A stretch of 64,000 bases of DNA from Dyella_B nitratireducens (GTDB lineage: Bacteria > Pseudomonadota > Gammaproteobacteria > Xanthomonadales > Rhodanobacteraceae). The translations under genes were made by a program, and so were the position numbers. The notes below the pieces were generated by a model, which did no database searches, was not told the DNA's origin, and saw only the letters and a list, made by a program, of their open reading frames with translations. The stretch covers positions 372,001-436,000 of the forward strand of contig NZ_CP064032.1 in NCBI RefSeq assembly GCF_049532905.1, given 5' to 3'. Of the stretch, positions 41,167 to 48,962 are shown one piece after another (position 1 is the first letter of the stretch; every line of letters begins with the position of its first letter).

Positions 41167-42033
41167 TTACTCGTCGCGCAACCGGATCAGGCCCTCTTGG
41201 GCGGTAGAGGCCACCAGCGCGCCGTCACGGCTGAAGATCTGCCCGCGTGCCAGCCCACGCGCGCCCTGCGCCGTAGGGCTGTCGAACGAATACAGCAGCC
41301 ATTCGTCCGCCCTGAACGGGCGGTGGAACCACATGGCGTGGTCCAGACTGGCCATCTGCAGATTGGGGGTGAGATAGGAAATGCCGTGCGGCAAGGTGCT
41401 GGTGCCGATCAGGTGGAAATCCGATGCATAGGCCAGCAGCGCCCGATGCAGCGCCGGCGAATCGTCGACTGGCGAGGTGAGTCGCAGCCAGATATGCTGG
41501 ATCGGCGGCCGTTTGGCCGGATGCAGTTCATCACGCGGCCACACCTGACGGAATTCGAACGGACCATCGCTGCCGAGCCAGCGCTGCAGCTTCACCGGCA
41601 GACGGGCCAGTTCTTCCGGCGGCACGCGGTGCATCGGCTCCACATCCTCCGGGTCCGGTACTTCCGGCATGCTGGATTGATGTTCGAGTCCTTTTTCCGG
41701 TACTTGGAACGAGATCGCGCAGTTGAGAATGGGCTGGCCGTGCTGGATCGCCACGATGCGGCGAGCGGAAAACGTGCCGCCGTCGCGCGCGCGTTCCACG
41801 CTGTAAACGATCGGTGCGTCGATGTCGCCTGCACGCAGGAAATACGCGTGCAGCGAATGCGCCTCGCGCGAGGCATCCACCGTTTGCTGCGCAGCAGACA
41901 ACGCCTGGCCAAGCACCTGGCCGCCGAACACGAAGCGCGTGCCGATATCACGGCTCTGGCCGCGGAAGAGGTTGTCTTCCAGCCGTTCGAGCTGCAGCAG
42001 CTCGACCAGTTCCTTGACGTGTGTATCCGACAT
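41167..42033 (-). CDS. tesB: Acyl-CoA thioesterase II
   Basis: A 288-residue double-hotdog thioesterase that hydrolyses medium and long-chain acyl-CoAs. The first hotdog shows the RFVFGGQVLGQALSAAQQTV pattern with the usual HAYFLRAGDIDAPIVYSVER strand, and the second has LPHGISYLTPNLQMASLDHA and the AWLLYSFDSPTAQGARGLARG-type segment. ATG at 42033 gives the MSDTHVKELVELLQLERLED start; a longer in-frame start would add 37 residues that do not fit. It precedes the small DUF2007-like gene. Confidence 0.94.
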   Translation of the reverse strand: MSDTHVKELVELLQLERLEDNLFRGQSRDIGTRFVFGGQVLGQALSAAQQTVDASREAHSLHAYFLRAGDIDAPIVYSVERARDGGTFSARRIVAIQHGQPILNCAISFQVPEKGLEHQSSMPEVPDPEDVEPMHRVPPEELARLPVKLQRWLGSDGPFEFRQVWPRDELHPAKRPPIQHIWLRLTSPVDDSPALHRALLAYASDFHLIGTSTLPHGISYLTPNLQMASLDHAMWFHRPFRADEWLLYSFDSPTAQGARGLARGQIFSRDGALVASTAQEGLIRLRDE

Positions 42034-42089
42034 CGCGCTTGGCCCCTGAAGTAAACAGCCGGGAATTATAGCGGGGTGGTCCTGCAACC

Positions 42090-42656
42090 TCAGTGATCGG
42101 CGTAGATCCGTCGCAGACCGCTGCCGACGAGCACTTCCGGCCATGGAAACAGCGGACCGGGATCGAGCTTGCGTGGTACTTCCCGGCCAGGATCGTTACT
42201 CGCGGGTACGCGGGCGGTGTCCAAGTCCTCATGCCCGGCGATCTCGTGCAGGTTGGGATATTCGGTGCGCAACTGTGCCAGCAGCGCGCGTAGTGCGGTG
42301 ATCTGCGCCGCGGTGTAGGGCTCGGTCATGGTTTGGTGACGCGAGTCGAACCAGGTTGGATAACGCCCCCGATTTACCAGCTCGATGCCGATCGACTGCG
42401 GGTTGTAGCCGCGTACGTGATGCGCCACCCGGGTGCCGGGTACATAGCGATATACCGAGCCATCGCGATCGATGTAGTAGTGGCCGCTATTGCCCGTGCC
42501 GGTTTCATACAGCACGCGTTCCCCGTATTCGCGCGCGGTCGCCAAGTCGGGCAATTCGGTGCAATGAATAACAACCAATGTGACATGGCTCGCCGGGCGT
42601 TCCGGCAGCTTGGCCACATAGGGCAGGGGCTGGTCATGGATGGTCAGCATCGGCAT
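42090..42656 (-). CDS. N-acetylmuramoyl-L-alanine amidase, AmpD-like
   Basis: A 188-residue Amidase_2 domain protein. The fold is seen from VTLVVIHCTELPDL (zinc-ligand His) through SGHYYIDRDGSVYRYVPGTR, VAHHVRGYNPQSIGIELVNRG and the final zinc site LHEIAGHEDLDTARVPA. Such enzymes cut the amide bond between muramic acid and the stem peptide; the cytoplasmic AmpD recycles cell-wall fragments, while exported forms remodel the wall. No signal peptide is evident, which favours the recycling type. ATG at 42656 is preferred over a longer frame; another ATG lies at 42650. Confidence 0.88.
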   Translation of the reverse strand: MPMLTIHDQPLPYVAKLPERPASHVTLVVIHCTELPDLATAREYGERVLYETGTGNSGHYYIDRDGSVYRYVPGTRVAHHVRGYNPQSIGIELVNRGRYPTWFDSRHQTMTEPYTAAQITALRALLAQLRTEYPNLHEIAGHEDLDTARVPASNDPGREVPRKLDPGPLFPWPEVLVGSGLRRIYADH

Positions 42657-42661
42657 GAGCC

Positions 42662-42749
42662 GTAGGTTGGGTTGGCGCAGCGTAACCCAACAACGTCGCG
42701 TGGAAGTGTTGGGTTGCCCCTGGATCAAGTCTGGGGTGACCCAACCTGC
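42662..42749. repeat. Degraded family A palindrome
   Basis: The left arm GTAGGTTGGGTTGGCGCAGC is intact, but the right arm (CTGGGGTGACCCAACCTGC at 42731-42749) has diverged and an internal GTTGGGTTGCCCC remains. It lies in the gap between the divergent amidase and small-hydrolase genes. Confidence 0.75.
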
Positions 42750-42820
42750 AACCGTGCCGCATCTGGCACATCACCAAGCAGCTATCATGCACGTCCCGCT
42801 GAGCAAATACGGAGATCGCC

Positions 42821-43348
42821 ATGCCCGGCCACGTCATCCTCTCCCATGGTTCGGACACCGGTCCGGATGCCATCAAGGTCAGCGTACTGGCGAAGGTCGC
42901 CGAATCGATGGGCTGGACCACCGAGCGACCGGACTACCGCGAGGACGACAAACTGGGTCACGCCGAGTCGATCGAGCCGCGCATCGCTCGCTTGCACCAA
43001 CGCATTGCCGCCTGCCAGGCTCCGCCGGTGCTGGTCGGGTCCAGCATGGGGGCTTTCATCTCCGGCCTGGCCTCGCTGGAGGTCCCGGTGGCAGGGCTGT
43101 TCCTGCTAGCCACGCCGGCATTGATTCCCGGTAACGATCTCGCTTTTGACGTTCGCTTGGACGTGCCGACACTGATCATGCACGGCTGGCGGGATGACGT
43201 CTGCCCGCTGGATGAAATCTACGAGTTCGCCGGTAGGCGCGAATTGCCGTTGCTGATCGTGGATGACGACCATCGGTTGAGCGCGCACATCGATACGATC
43301 AGCCGCCAGTTCGGCTTCTTTTTGGAACAGTTGGCGAATCAAGCTTGA
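42821..43348 (+). CDS. Small alpha/beta hydrolase
   Basis: A 175-residue alpha/beta hydrolase of the RBBP9/YdeN size class. The nucleophile Ser75 is in VLVGSSMGAFISG, the catalytic acid is in MHGWRDDVCPLDEI and the His in DDDHRLSAHID, giving a complete Ser-Asp-His triad in a minimal fold. Substrate unknown. GGAG lies eight bases before the ATG. The TGA overlaps the rlmL start (TTGA), which suggests coupled translation. Confidence 0.85.
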   Translation: MPGHVILSHGSDTGPDAIKVSVLAKVAESMGWTTERPDYREDDKLGHAESIEPRIARLHQRIAACQAPPVLVGSSMGAFISGLASLEVPVAGLFLLATPALIPGNDLAFDVRLDVPTLIMHGWRDDVCPLDEIYEFAGRRELPLLIVDDDHRLSAHIDTISRQFGFFLEQLANQA

Positions 43349-45531
43349 AGCAGTTCTTTGCAACTTGCCCGAAAGGGCTCGAATACTTGCTGCGCGACGA
43401 ATTGATGTCGCTCGGCGCCGTTGACGTGCACGAAGCGCTGGCTGGCGTGCGTTTTTCCGGCAGTTTGGAAACGGCCTATCGCGCCTGCCTGTGGTCGCGC
43501 CTGGCCAGTCGCATTCTGTTGCCAGTGACGGAATTCGACGCACCATCCGATGATGCGCTGTACGCCGGTGTGCAAGCCATCGAGTGGCCAGAGCATCTCG
43601 CACCGCACGCAACGCTGGCCGTGGATGCCAATACAGCACAAAGCAAGCTGACGCATAGCCAGTACCTGGCACAACGCGTCAAGGACGCGGTGGTCGACCA
43701 GTTTCGCCAGCGCGGCCACGCGCGTCCCGACGTGGATACCGAAGAGCCCGACGTGCGCATCAATTTGCGCCTGCGGCGTGATCGCGCAACGGTGTCGATC
43801 GATCTCGCCGGCGCACCTTTGCACCGCCGTGGCTGGCGGGAAACCCAGGGCGAAGCGCCGCTCAAGGAAAACCTCGCGGCAGCGATGCTGTTGCGTGCGG
43901 ACTGGCCGGCCATCTACGCACAAGGCGGTGCGCTGCTTGATCCGATGTGCGGCTCGGGCACGTTGTTGATCGAAGGCGCGCTGATGGCGGCCGATGTTGC
44001 GCCGGGCCTGCGCCGCGACTATTACGGTTTTCTCGGCTGGAAGCAGCATGACATCGCCCTGTGGCGAAGCTTGCTCGACGAAGCGAACAAGCGCGCGGAA
44101 ACCGGCTTGCCTGCGCTGCGCAGTTGCTTCTTCGGTTCCGACACGGATGCGCGCATGGTGCAGATGGCCAAGCGCAACGCGCAGGAAGCCGGTGTGGCCG
44201 GGTTCTTTACGCTCGATCGCCATGACGCGCAGCACGTGCGCCCGCCATCCGGCTTCGCGCAAGGGCTGGTGATCACCAATCCGCCGTATGGCGAGCGATT
44301 GGGTGAGCGCGAAAGCCTGCCTAAGCTATACCGCAGCCTGGGCGAAACCCTGCGCGATCATTTCACCGGCTGGCGCGCGGCCGTGCTTGCCGGCGATGCC
44401 GAGCTGGGCCGCACCATGACGTTGCGTGCGGAAAAGAAATACGCGCTTTACAACGGCGCGTTGGAAACCGTGCTGTTGATCTTCGAACTGCATCCACGCA
44501 ACGAAACGTTGCGCGAAAGGCCGCCGCTTTCACCTGGCGCAGAGATGCTGAAGAACCGACTGGAAAAGAACGTCAAGCACCTGCGCAAACGGCTGGAACG
44601 CGAAGGCGTTCATGCCTGGCGCGCGTACGATCAGGATCTGCCGGAATATGCAGCGGCGATCGACGTGTATGCCGATACCTCCGGCAGCACGCACTTGCAT
44701 ATCCAGGAATACCGCGCACCCGCGGATGTGCCGGCCGAGCTGGCGCGTATGCGTCTACGCGAGATTGCGCGCGTGGCCGGCGAAGTCTTCGACACACCGC
44801 GCGCGCGCATCGCCATCAAGACACGCGAGCGTGGTAAAGGTGGTTCCAAGTACGGCCAGTTCGATCAGCGCGGCGAATTCATCGAGGTCGAAGAAGGTGG
44901 CCTGACATTCCTGGTGAATCTCTACGATTACCTGGATACCGGCCTGTTTCTCGACCATCGGCTGGTTCGCGCGAAAGTGCACGAACTGGCGGCAGGCAAG
45001 CGTTTTCTCAATCTGTTTGCCTATACCGCCACAGCCAGTGTCTACGCAGCAGCCGGTGGCGCGCGTGATACGACCAGCGTCGATCTGTCGGGCACTTATC
45101 TGGAATGGGCATCGCGCAATCTTGCGCTGAATGGGTTCACTGGCGAAAAACATCGCTTGATGCAAGCGGATGCCACCAGTTTTCTGCAGCGCACGCACGA
45201 GCGTTACGGCTTGATCTATGTCGATCCGCCGACTTTCTCCAACTCTAAGCGCGCCGACGATTTCGACGTGCAACGCGATCATGTCAAGCTGCTCTTGGCT
45301 TGCGCGGATCGTCTCACGCACGATGGCGTGATTCTGTTTTCCAACAACTTCCGCCGCTTCTCGCTCGATCACGAAGCACTGTCGCCACACCTTGCGATTG
45401 AGGCGTGGGGAGCAGGCAGCATTCCGTTTGATTTTTCGCGGCGCGCAAATATTCACGATTGCTGGCTGTTGCGTCCGCACGCGGCTGAGGAGCAGGTAAA
45501 TCCGTGGGAAAACGCACGCGTTAAGAAATGA
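43345..45531 (+). CDS. rlmL: Bifunctional 23S rRNA methyltransferase RlmKL
   Basis: A 728-residue fusion enzyme that methylates G2445 (N2) by its N-terminal RlmL part and G2069 (N7) by its C-terminal RlmK part in 23S rRNA helix 74. The N-terminal THUMP domain is followed by the N2-methyltransferase with DPMCGSGTLLIEGALM and the catalytic NPPYGERLGE. The second half has FLNLFAYTATASVYAAAGGA and YVDPPTFSNSKR for the K domain. The TTG start at 43345 overlaps the previous stop and gives KQFFATCPKGLEYLLRDELM, matching the E. coli N terminus in pattern. Both activities being present in one chain is the normal state in Gammaproteobacteria. Confidence 0.95.
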   Translation: MKQFFATCPKGLEYLLRDELMSLGAVDVHEALAGVRFSGSLETAYRACLWSRLASRILLPVTEFDAPSDDALYAGVQAIEWPEHLAPHATLAVDANTAQSKLTHSQYLAQRVKDAVVDQFRQRGHARPDVDTEEPDVRINLRLRRDRATVSIDLAGAPLHRRGWRETQGEAPLKENLAAAMLLRADWPAIYAQGGALLDPMCGSGTLLIEGALMAADVAPGLRRDYYGFLGWKQHDIALWRSLLDEANKRAETGLPALRSCFFGSDTDARMVQMAKRNAQEAGVAGFFTLDRHDAQHVRPPSGFAQGLVITNPPYGERLGERESLPKLYRSLGETLRDHFTGWRAAVLAGDAELGRTMTLRAEKKYALYNGALETVLLIFELHPRNETLRERPPLSPGAEMLKNRLEKNVKHLRKRLEREGVHAWRAYDQDLPEYAAAIDVYADTSGSTHLHIQEYRAPADVPAELARMRLREIARVAGEVFDTPRARIAIKTRERGKGGSKYGQFDQRGEFIEVEEGGLTFLVNLYDYLDTGLFLDHRLVRAKVHELAAGKRFLNLFAYTATASVYAAAGGARDTTSVDLSGTYLEWASRNLALNGFTGEKHRLMQADATSFLQRTHERYGLIYVDPPTFSNSKRADDFDVQRDHVKLLLACADRLTHDGVILFSNNFRRFSLDHEALSPHLAIEAWGAGSIPFDFSRRANIHDCWLLRPHAAEEQVNPWENARVKK

Positions 45532-45595
45532 AACCCTTCAGTACAGATTAAGCGCCTCAAGACCACCATTCACACCATACAGACGGAGGTGTGCC

Positions 45596-45994
45596 ATGTT
45601 CAAACGTAGTGTCGGCAAGTTCGTTGCGGTTGGCTTGGCCTTGGCGGCAGCCGGGGCTGCATTGCCGCTCAGCGCTTCGGCGCATCCCTGGGGCGGCCCG
45701 GGTTGGCATGGTGGTTATGGTTGGCACGGTGGCGGCTACTACCGTGGCGGCTGCTGCTATCGCGGTGGTTATTGGAGCGGTGGCCGCTGGATTGCCGGCG
45801 CTATCATCGGTGGTGCGGTAGCGGGTGTTGTCGCTGGCGCCGTAGCAGGCCCGCCGGTGTATTACGCACCCCCGCCGACCGTGGTCTATACGCCGGGTAC
45901 GGTGGTTTACCAGGCCGCGCCGCCGCCGGTGGTGACCACCACAGTGATTACGACGGATCCGTACCAGACACGCTACGTCGGTCCGGCCCAGTGA
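45596..45994 (+). CDS. Secreted Gly/Tyr/His-rich protein
   Basis: A 132-residue protein with a signal peptide (FVAVGLALAAAGAALPLSASA). The mature part is dominated by Gly, Tyr, Trp and His (HPWGGPGWHGGYGWHGGG), then a hydrophobic Gly/Ala zipper (AGAIIGGAVAGVVAGAVAGP) that could insert in a membrane, and a Val/Thr/Pro tail. Similar YXXG or glycine-zipper proteins are common at the surface of Proteobacteria, and His clusters could bind metals. No family function is known. An AGGAG-like ACGGAGG box precedes the ATG, and a terminator follows. Confidence 0.78.
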   Translation: MFKRSVGKFVAVGLALAAAGAALPLSASAHPWGGPGWHGGYGWHGGGYYRGGCCYRGGYWSGGRWIAGAIIGGAVAGVVAGAVAGPPVYYAPPPTVVYTPGTVVYQAAPPPVVTTTVITTDPYQTRYVGPAQ

Positions 45995-46020
45995 TCGTGA
46001 TGTGACTCAAGGCGAAGACT

Positions 46021-46050
46021 AAAGAGCCCGGCACTGCCGGGCTCTTTTTT
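46021..46050 (+). terminator. Rho-independent terminator
   Basis: AAAGAGCCCGGC, short loop, GCCGGGCTCTTTTTT: a 12-base-pair GC-rich stem followed by T6. It ends the Gly-rich protein gene, and, read backwards, could stop the convergent DUF6491 gene. Confidence 0.94.
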
Positions 46051-46062
46051 GTTTTGTGCGCC

Positions 46063-46506
46063 TCACGGATTTTTGCTTGGCTGTTGCGTTGTCACGCTGT
46101 GGTACTTGGCGTGATTGCGATAACCATCAAAGGTTGCTTCATCGATCAGGCTGACCGATTGGATCGCACAGCCGGGCTGATATCTTGATCTCACTTTTTC
46201 GCCTACACCGCCGCAGATGCGAAACGGCGCCGTGGCTTTGTCGGATTGGCTGGGCACAAACATCAGGCCCGGATTGCCGATGCCCAATTTGTCGCAGCTC
46301 GCGGTCAATTTCACCAGATAGCGCTGATATGGGCCGGTACGCACGATCGCCGTTTGCGGATCCACGACGTGCCATTCGTTGATCTGGTCGGTGCGAATGC
46401 AATCCTTATAGGGTAGGGAGTTGCGTGCGGGCATCGATTGCGCCCATGCGGACGTTGCGATGGCGGCAAGCGTCAAAGCCATTGCTGCAGACATGACGAT
46501 TTTCAT
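46063..46506 (-). CDS. DUF6491-like exported protein
   Basis: A 147-residue exported protein (signal KIVMSAAMALTLAAIATSAW, cleavage near AQS). The mature part has four Cys (DCIRTD, TASCDKLG, FRICGG, PGCAIQS), which could pair as two disulfides, and the pattern KDCIRTDQINEWHVVDPQT matches the DUF6491 class of small periplasmic proteins, an assignment from recollection. Function unknown. ATG at 46506 is preferred over a longer frame. The 167-base gap before egtB contains no other recognised element. Confidence 0.72.
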   Translation of the reverse strand: MKIVMSAAMALTLAAIATSAWAQSMPARNSLPYKDCIRTDQINEWHVVDPQTAIVRTGPYQRYLVKLTASCDKLGIGNPGLMFVPSQSDKATAPFRICGGVGEKVRSRYQPGCAIQSVSLIDEATFDGYRNHAKYHSVTTQQPSKNP

Positions 46507-46673
46507 GGAAGTCACCTCACGCTGTCTGGGATGCCCGAGTGCAAGCCATATTCCTGCCATGTCCACATCACAGAATATGAACAATCGCTGCGGCATGGTG
46601 GTTGTATGATCGCCCGCTATACCGCGCTCCACAAGGTGTCTCGCAGCACGTTCGCCCCTATCGAGCATGCGTC

Positions 46674-47924
46674 ATGAATGTGCCTACATTCACCGTGTAT
46701 ACCGAGGATGCCGTTGCGCGGTTCATGCGCATACGGCGGCAGACGCTGGCGCTATGCACGGGATTGAGCGGCGAAGACCTGCAAGTGCAATCGATGCCGG
46801 ATGCCAGTCCCGGCAAATGGCATCTGGCCCATACCACCTGGTTCTTCGAGCAATTCGTGCTGGGTCACGACCTGGCCTACCGGTCACTCAATCCTGAGTG
46901 GTATTACCTGTTCAACTCCTACTACGAATCGGTCGGGCCGATGCATGCGCGTCCGCAGCGCGGTCTGTTGTCGCGGCCGACGCTCGATGAGATTTTCGAT
47001 TACCGCGCAAACATCGACGAAGCAGTAGGCGAACTCCTGCTGCGTGGCGTCACGACGGAACTTGCCGCACGCATCGAACTTGGTTTGCATCACGAACAAC
47101 AGCATCAGGAACTGCTGCTTACCGACATCAAGCACATGTTGTCCTGTAATCCGCTGCTGCCGGCATATCGCAACATGTCGGCGCCAAACCAAAGCAAAAC
47201 CTCGCCCCTGCGTTTCTTGCCTGGGCGGGAAGGGCCGGTCGACATGGGTCACGAAGGCCATGGTTTTGCCTACGACAACGAAACGCCGCGTCATACCACC
47301 TGGCTTTCCTCACACGCGCTCGCCAATCGCCTGGTAACCAATGCCGAATACCTCGCCTTCGTGCGCGACGGCGGTTATCAAGAAGCAGGCTTGTGGCTGT
47401 CTGATGGCTGGGCGCAGGTGCAGCGCGAAGGCTGGCAGCGGCCGCTGTATTGGCAGGAAGACCTGGCCAGCGAATTCACGCTGGCCGGTGTACACCCGCT
47501 GGACCCGCATGCGCCGGTGTGCCACATCAGCTATTTCGAAGCGGACGCGTTTGCCCGCTGGGCCGGTGCGCGCCTGCCTACCGAAGCCGAGTGGGAAGAC
47601 GCCGCGGCGCAGTTGCCGATCCACGGCAATTTCCAGGAAAGCCTCCGTTTTCAACCCAACGCCGTGCCGCTGGGCGAGGGTCTCTTGCAGATGTATGGCG
47701 ATGTGTGGGAGTGGACCGCTTCACCCTACGTCAGCTATCCAGGATTCAAGCCTTTGCCCGGTGCGCTTGGCGAATACAACGGCAAATTCATGAATGGCCA
47801 ATGGGTCTTGCGTGGTGGCTCGTGTGCGACGCCGCGTGATCACATTCGGGCCAGTTACCGCAATTTTTTTCCGCCCCATGCCCGCTGGCAATTCGCGGGC
47901 ATTCGACTGGGACAGGACCGATGA
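46674..47924 (+). CDS. egtB: Ergothioneine biosynthesis sulfoxide synthase EgtB
   Basis: A 416-residue nonheme iron enzyme that joins trimethylhistidine (hercynine) with a cysteine or gamma-glutamylcysteine sulfur donor using oxygen. The N-terminal DinB-like four-helix domain holds the iron ligands: the SPGKWHLAHTTWFFEQF and LHHEQQHQELLLTD (H-xxx-H-x-E) motifs. The C-terminal formylglycine-generating-type (sulfatase-modifying) domain has ARLPTEAEWEDAAAQ and GDVWEWTASPY, ending with VLRGGSCATPRDHIRASYRNF. ATG at 46674 was chosen because the preceding codons are not conserved. It overlaps egtD by four bases (ATGA). Confidence 0.95.
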   Translation: MNVPTFTVYTEDAVARFMRIRRQTLALCTGLSGEDLQVQSMPDASPGKWHLAHTTWFFEQFVLGHDLAYRSLNPEWYYLFNSYYESVGPMHARPQRGLLSRPTLDEIFDYRANIDEAVGELLLRGVTTELAARIELGLHHEQQHQELLLTDIKHMLSCNPLLPAYRNMSAPNQSKTSPLRFLPGREGPVDMGHEGHGFAYDNETPRHTTWLSSHALANRLVTNAEYLAFVRDGGYQEAGLWLSDGWAQVQREGWQRPLYWQEDLASEFTLAGVHPLDPHAPVCHISYFEADAFARWAGARLPTEAEWEDAAAQLPIHGNFQESLRFQPNAVPLGEGLLQMYGDVWEWTASPYVSYPGFKPLPGALGEYNGKFMNGQWVLRGGSCATPRDHIRASYRNFFPPHARWQFAGIRLGQDR

Positions 47925-48892
47925 GTGTTCAAGCTTATGCAGTACGTGACGAACAACGCCCACCCGATAACTTGCTACTGCAAGTCGTGCAGCGTGGCCT
48001 GCGCTCGCAGCCCAAACGCCTGCCTTCCTGGTTGTTCTATGACGAACGGGGCTCCGCCCTGTTTGAACAGATCTGCGAGCAACCCGAGTATTACCTGACC
48101 CGCGCCGAGATCGCACTGCTGAATCAGCACGCCGGTGACATTGCCGAGGTGCTCGGCCCCGACGTGCGCCTGGTCGAATACGGCAGCGGCCATGCGATCA
48201 AAACGCGTTCGCTGTTGGAGCATCTGGCCACACCGGTGGCATGGGTGCCGATCGAGCTGTCCTCCGAACCCTTGCGACACAGCATGGAACGCATGGCCGG
48301 CTATTTTCCGCACCTGCCGATCCAGCCACTGGCGGTGGACTTCACCCGCCCGTTGCGGTTGCCGGTACCGCCGCGTGCGCCGCGCCGCACCGTGGTGTAC
48401 TTCCCCGGCTCCACCATCGGCAACTTCGAAGATCGCGAAGCCGCGCAGTTGCTGCGCAAGATGCGTGGAGAAATGGGCGACAACGGCGGCATCCTGGTCG
48501 GCGTGGACTTGAAGAAAGATCGCGCAACGATCGAGGCGGCGTACAACGATCGCGCCGGTGTCACCGCAGCATTCACGCTCAACATGCTGGTGCGCCTGAA
48601 CCGTGAACTTGGCTGCAATTTTGATCTAAGCGCTTTCCGCCATCGTGCGCGCTACAACGCGATGGCGGGAAGGATCGAGACGCACATTCTCAGCGAACGC
48701 GATCAACGTGTTCGCGTAGGCCGCTTGCAGGTGCTGTTTCGCGAGGAAGAGGCCATGCTGGTGGAATACAGCTGCAAGTATTCGTTGCAGGATTTCGCAG
48801 CGATGGCGGCGACAGCCGGGTTGGCCGTGCAGCACGTGTGGTTTGATCCGGAGCGGATGTTCAGCCTCCAATACCTCACACGTGCCGCGTAG
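47921..48892 (+). CDS. egtD: L-histidine N-alpha-trimethyltransferase
   Basis: A 323-residue SAM-dependent methyltransferase making hercynine from histidine. Features are the LPSWLFYDERGSALFEQICE N-terminal region, the YYLTRAEIALLNQHAGDI histidine-binding part, and the SAM-binding VRLVEYGSGHAIKTRSLLEH with later VYFPGSTIGNFEDREAAQLL. It overlaps egtB by ATGA, so both steps up to the sulfoxide are encoded in one operon; egtC and egtE are not adjacent. The stop codon TAG at 48890-48892 is formed by the edge of a family B palindrome. Confidence 0.95.
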   Translation: MSVQAYAVRDEQRPPDNLLLQVVQRGLRSQPKRLPSWLFYDERGSALFEQICEQPEYYLTRAEIALLNQHAGDIAEVLGPDVRLVEYGSGHAIKTRSLLEHLATPVAWVPIELSSEPLRHSMERMAGYFPHLPIQPLAVDFTRPLRLPVPPRAPRRTVVYFPGSTIGNFEDREAAQLLRKMRGEMGDNGGILVGVDLKKDRATIEAAYNDRAGVTAAFTLNMLVRLNRELGCNFDLSAFRHRARYNAMAGRIETHILSERDQRVRVGRLQVLFREEEAMLVEYSCKYSLQDFAAMAATAGLAVQHVWFDPERMFSLQYLTRAA

Positions 48893-48962
48893 GTTGGGGT
48901 GAAAACCCCAACATTGCCATGCCAGTTTGAATAACGATGTTGGGGTTTTCACCCCAACCTAC
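48889..48962. repeat. Family B palindrome shared by two convergent genes
   Basis: Arms GTAGGTTGGGGTGAAAACCC and complement. The two convergent genes end inside it: egtD uses TAG at 48890-48892 and mfd uses the TAG complement at 48959-48961, so both stop codons are parts of the repeat ends. Confidence 0.92.
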
